Source: Vulcanimicrobiota bacterium (GTDB taxonomy: Bacteria > Vulcanimicrobiota > Vulcanimicrobiia > Vulcanimicrobiales > Vulcanimicrobiaceae). Taken from it: DNA of 7,529 bases. Where the stretch lies: contig JAFARW010000136.1 in the NCBI GenBank assembly GCA_019245275.1, positions 1 through 7,529 on the forward strand. The letters are read 5' to 3'. The translations under genes and the position numbers were made by a program. Shown in pieces: positions 4,800 through 7,529 of this stretch (position 1 is the first letter of the stretch; every line of letters starts with the position of its first letter). The notes beneath the pieces are model-generated. The model was given only the letters and a program-made list of their open reading frames with translations, had not been told where the DNA came from and did not search any database.

Positions 4800-6698
4800 A
4801 TGGAATACACGGGCAAGCAGATCGAGGTTCTCAAGGGCCTCGAGGCGGTTCGCAAGCGCCCCGGCATGTACGTCGGCAACACTGCCGAGCGGGGTTTGCA
4901 TCAGCTTGTCTATGAAGCCCTCGATAACGCCGTCGATGAGGCGCTCGCGGGCTTCGCAAAAAACATTTGCATCGTCTTGCACAAAGACGGCTCGTGCTCG
5001 GTTCAGGATGACGGGCGCGGCATCCCGATCGACGTACACGCCGGCGAAAAGATGCCTGCGGTCGAGGTCGTTATGACGATGCTGCATGCGGGCGGCAAAT
5101 TCGGAAAGGGCGGCTACAAAGTCGCCGGCGGCCTGCACGGCGTCGGCATATCGGTCGTCAACGCACTCTCGGAGTGGATGGTCACGCGCGTTAAGCGCGA
5201 CGCCTCCGAGTACGAAATCAAGTTTGAACGCGGCATCACGACGCGCAAACTGCACAAGATAGGCAAGGCGGCCGGGTCCGGCACGTTCCAGCACTTCAAA
5301 CCGGACACGCAAGTTTTCGAGACGACGAGCTTCCACTGGGACATCCTGCAAAAGCGAGTCCGCGAGCTTGCCTTCCTAAATCGCGGCTTGAGCATCACGC
5401 TGCGCGATGAGCGCGGTGATGAGCCGCGCGAGCGCACTTTCAAATACGACGGCGGGATCGTCTCGTTCGTCGAGTGGCTCAACGATAAGAAGGATCCGCT
5501 CCATCCGATCATCTCGACGAACAATGAGCGCGACGGCGTCCTCGTTGAGGTCGCAATGCAGTGGACCGACACTTACACCGAATTGCTGTATTCTTTCGCA
5601 AACAACATCAATACGATCGAAGGCGGCATGCACCTGATCGGCTTTCGAACGGCGGTCACGAACGCCGTCAACTCCTACGCGAAGAAGCGCGGCTTCCTCA
5701 AAGACTCCGACGGCAATCTCTCAACCGATGATTGCATGGAAGGCTTGAGCGCCGTAATTTCGGTCAAGCTGACCGATCCGCAATTCGAGGGCCAGACGAA
5801 AACGAAGCTCGGCAATGCGCGCGTGCGGAGTATCGTCTACGCGCTCGTCAACGAGCGCCTCGACTTCTTCTTTGAAGAGAATCCACGGTACGCACGCGCG
5901 ATCGTGGATAAGTGCATGCAGGCGTCGCGTGCGCGCGAAGCGGCGAAGAAAGCGCGCGATCTCTCGCGACGCAAAAATGCGCTCGACGGCAGCGGGTTGC
6001 CCGGCAAGTTAGTCGACTGCAAGAACCAAGATCCGTCGCAAAGCGAGATCTTCTTAGTCGAAGGCGACTCGGCAGGCGGCACGGCGAAGGGCGGTCGCGA
6101 TCCAAATACGCAAGCGATCCTGCCGCTGCGCGGCAAGATTCTCAACGTCGAGAAGGCGCGACTCGATAAGGTGCTTGCGAATGAAGAGATCCGCACGATG
6201 ATCACCGCGCTCGGTACGGGATTCGGCGATGAGTTCGATGCGCACAAACTCCGCTACCACAAGATCATCATCATGACCGACGCCGACGTCGACGGGTCGC
6301 ACATCCGAACGTTGTTGTTGACGTTTTTCTACCGGCAGATGCCCCAGTTGCTCGATGACGGTAACATCTACATCGCGCAGCCGCCGCTCTACGGAGTGCG
6401 TCGCGGAAAGAAACAGTGGTATGCCTTCAGCGAGGCAGAGCTGCAATCCATCATCGGCAGCGCGGATGGGGAAACCAAAGAGTTTGTCGTGCAGCAATAC
6501 AAAGGGCTCGGCGAAATGGATGCGGACCAGCTCGCAGAGACGACGATGGAAGTCGGCAATCGCCGCCTCAAACAGATTACGGTTGAAGACGCCGTCGAAG
6601 CGGAGCAGATCTTTACCGACCTGATGGGCGATAAAGTTGAGCCGCGCAAACAATACATCTTCGACTTCGCTCGCAGCGTCAAGAATCTAGACTTATAA
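4800..6698 (+). CDS. gyrB: DNA gyrase subunit B
   Basis: GyrB supplies the ATPase and part of the DNA-cleavage core of the A2B2 gyrase that introduces negative supercoils. The 632-aa protein is the short form, without the roughly 165-aa insertion found in E. coli. The GHKL ATPase has catalytic E39 and Mg-binding N43 (YEALDNAVDEA), D70 in QDDGRG (69-74) and the glycine-rich lid GGLHGVGISVVNALS (110-124). The transducer carries the QTK loop (Q332, T333, K334). The TOPRIM domain has EGDSAGG (421-427) and DADVDG (494-499). The tail contains QYKGLGEMD (566-574) and FTDLMGDKVEPR (605-616). The residue matching E. coli K447 is R444, a common natural form. The ATG at 4800 gives the normal N-terminus, with VRKRPGMYVG at 17-26. 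It lies 5 bp after dciA, but the DNA before it is AT-rich with no Shine-Dalgarno, so coupled initiation is likely. gyrA does not follow. GyrB rather than ParE is favoured by the origin context. Confidence 0.97.
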   Translation: MEYTGKQIEVLKGLEAVRKRPGMYVGNTAERGLHQLVYEALDNAVDEALAGFAKNICIVLHKDGSCSVQDDGRGIPIDVHAGEKMPAVEVVMTMLHAGGKFGKGGYKVAGGLHGVGISVVNALSEWMVTRVKRDASEYEIKFERGITTRKLHKIGKAAGSGTFQHFKPDTQVFETTSFHWDILQKRVRELAFLNRGLSITLRDERGDEPRERTFKYDGGIVSFVEWLNDKKDPLHPIISTNNERDGVLVEVAMQWTDTYTELLYSFANNINTIEGGMHLIGFRTAVTNAVNSYAKKRGFLKDSDGNLSTDDCMEGLSAVISVKLTDPQFEGQTKTKLGNARVRSIVYALVNERLDFFFEENPRYARAIVDKCMQASRAREAAKKARDLSRRKNALDGSGLPGKLVDCKNQDPSQSEIFLVEGDSAGGTAKGGRDPNTQAILPLRGKILNVEKARLDKVLANEEIRTMITALGTGFGDEFDAHKLRYHKIIIMTDADVDGSHIRTLLLTFFYRQMPQLLDDGNIYIAQPPLYGVRRGKKQWYAFSEAELQSIIGSADGETKEFVVQQYKGLGEMDADQLAETTMEVGNRRLKQITVEDAVEAEQIFTDLMGDKVEPRKQYIFDFARSVKNLDL

Positions 6699-6789
6699 GA
6701 GAGTGGGGCGGGGTGGAACGCCGCTTCGGCCGTGGCCGTTTTCCAGGGTACAAGATAGTCGCGTAGACTAAGCCTACTGGGAGAGACCT
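6699..6789 (+). terminator. Weak possible terminator downstream of gyrB
   Basis: In this 91-bp gap, RNA from 6717-6740 could fold into a stem of about 8 bp (AACG, CC, G-U, C-G) with one bulged C and a 7-base loop, followed by a short run of four T at 6739-6742, two of which fall in the stem. The T-tract is short, so termination may be weak or absent. I found no convincing promoter in the remaining bases before the next gene, so that gene may be read from the gyrB transcript. Confidence 0.3.
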
Positions 6790-6792
6790 TTG
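6779..6792 (+). promoter_or_regulatory. Shine-Dalgarno deciding the TTG start
   Basis: GGGAGAG at 6779-6785 lies 4 nt before the TTG at 6790, or 6 nt when counted from the GGAG core (6780-6783). It is the clearest ribosome binding site in the window and supports TTG rather than the later GTG codons in the same frame, which would cut into or remove the membrane anchor. Confidence 0.6.
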
Positions 6793-7529
6793 CGACGAAA
6801 ACGACTGTGGGCCGTGGTTGCGACGATCGTCGTCGCGGGCGGCTTGATTTTTGTCGGCCGTCACGCAGTGGGACGCGTGTTGACCGAGCAGATCCTCAGC
6901 GTCGCAAGCGGCTACCACGTCAGCATCGGCGAGATGCATCTGCAGTCAGATCACGGTGCATTTTTCAACGTCCACGTCAGCAAAGGCGCCGACCCCGTTT
7001 TAGACGCGAGTCGCATCGACTTGTATTACAACCTGCGCGATCTCTTTCCGGGAAGCAAGCATCGATTCGGTTTTCGCGGCATTACGATCGCGCAGCCGCA
7101 GGTAACGATCGTTCACCACCAGGACGGGTCCTACAACATCAGTCAGGGCCGTCCGAGCGGAAACGCAGCGCCCGGCCAGACTCGCACTGCCGGCACGCCT
7201 CTTGACTACTTTGCGCGCATCCGCGACGGCAGCGCCCGGCTCGTCGATCAATACACCTATTATAAGGAAGCGCGCCTGCAGACGATCCGCCACATCAACG
7301 CCGTCCTCTCAGTAAAGTCCGACGAGAGCACCCACTATGTCGTCGCGGGTGACTTTGTCGAACAGCGGGACGAGCCGCTCAAGGCCGTCGGCACGATTGA
7401 CTACATCCGCGGCTTTGCGATGCACCACGTCGTTGCGGCCGCCGTGCCGATCCGCTCGATCGCCAACTACTTCATCAACTCCCCGGCGGCGCGCTTTTTG
7501 GGCGGCACCGCGCGAAATTTTGAGGCGCG
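6790..7529 (+). CDS. Membrane-anchored protein, TamB/AsmA-like N-terminus (partial)
   Basis: This is an open frame of 246 codons with no stop, running off the right edge. The TTG start is chosen because GGGAGAG lies at 6779-6785 and because it gives a basic start (MRRKR) followed by one hydrophobic segment at about residues 6-23, a signal anchor with the rest outside the cytoplasm. The next part reads like the N-terminus of TamB/AsmA-type proteins: GYHVSIGEMHLQS, then GAFFNVHVSKG, ASRIDLYYNLRDLF, ITIAQPQVTIVHHQDGSYNI (roughly 43-122). In that family, short beta-strand units follow the order 'basis of the chain, conserved Pro, then Dxx(Y/W)N'. Such proteins bridge the envelope and support lipid or outer-membrane protein transport in diderms. 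I rely on pattern resemblance; the decisive long C-terminal repeat region lies outside the window. Another envelope protein with an N-terminal anchor is possible. It is unrelated to replication in function, so its place after gyrB is probably incidental. Confidence 0.6.
   Translation, partial: MRRKRLWAVVATIVVAGGLIFVGRHAVGRVLTEQILSVASGYHVSIGEMHLQSDHGAFFNVHVSKGADPVLDASRIDLYYNLRDLFPGSKHRFGFRGITIAQPQVTIVHHQDGSYNISQGRPSGNAAPGQTRTAGTPLDYFARIRDGSARLVDQYTYYKEARLQTIRHINAVLSVKSDESTHYVVAGDFVEQRDEPLKAVGTIDYIRGFAMHHVVAAAVPIRSIANYFINSPAARFLGGTARNFEA

Noticed and set aside
6054..6653. 199-aa reading frame on the minus strand inside gyrB
   Set aside because: Antisense to the highly conserved TOPRIM region. 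Its composition follows from the gyrB codons, and no motif is recognised.
6741..6769. Promoter for the gene after gyrB (TTCCAG and TAGACT)
   Set aside because: The -10-like hexamer matches 4 of 6 bases but the -35 matches only 2 of 6, so it cannot be supported.
6807..7205. 132-aa + strand frame after gyrB
   Set aside because: It is offset from the frame that has the Shine-Dalgarno, the membrane anchor and an open run to the window end. Its Arg/Pro-rich sequence is a typical shadow.
1..7529. Defence system, CRISPR array, insertion sequence or prophage
   Set aside because: Every long stretch is accounted for by housekeeping replication genes. No repeat-spacer array, transposase motif or terminal inverted repeats were seen.

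Overview
The window is a bacterial chromosomal replication-initiation locus. Six protein genes lie head to tail on the + strand: dnaA, dnaN, recF, a DUF721/DciA-family gene, gyrB, and the 5' part of a membrane-anchored gene that looks TamB/AsmA-like and runs off the right edge. I see no rRNA, tRNA, CRISPR array, insertion sequence or other mobile element. Coding density is high, with one sizeable non-coding gap of 245 bp between dnaA and dnaN.

Layout: 1-121 is the dnaA leader, with a 14-bp perfect palindrome just before the start. 122-1483 is dnaA. 1484-1728 is the dnaA-dnaN gap. It is the natural candidate for oriC, or part of it, because it has an AT-rich segment, a trinucleotide run resembling a DnaA-trio, small repeats and only degenerate DnaA-box-like 9-mers. 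1729-2844 is dnaN. 2861-3964 is recF, which appears to lack an ATG, GTG or TTG start; the first such codon in frame lies beyond the Walker A motif. 3961-4794 is the DUF721/DciA gene, whose GTG start overlaps the recF stop. It is much longer than usual and carries a four-cysteine finger plus a helical C-terminal region. 4800-6698 is gyrB. 6790-7529 is the partial membrane-anchored gene, with a TTG start and a good Shine-Dalgarno sequence.

The genes form one functional set. DnaA opens the origin, DciA is the DnaB-helicase loader or partner in bacteria without DnaC/DnaI, DnaN is the sliding clamp, RecF acts at gapped or stalled forks, and gyrase removes the supercoils. The tight spacing from dnaN to gyrB (16 bp, a 4-bp overlap, 5 bp) suggests co-transcription.

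Organism: a moderately GC-rich bacterium. DciA points away from the DnaC/DnaI lineages, and a TamB-like gene would suggest a diderm. The DnaA and the short GyrB resemble Gram-positive/Terrabacteria-type proteins rather than the E. coli form. A lineage such as Candidatus Eremiobacterota (WPS-2)/Vulcanimicrobiota would fit, but that is a guess from general impression and not something the sequence proves. The core genes are ordinary. The less usual points are the recF start, the extended DciA, and an origin region without canonical DnaA boxes beside a DnaA whose box-reading residues are intact.
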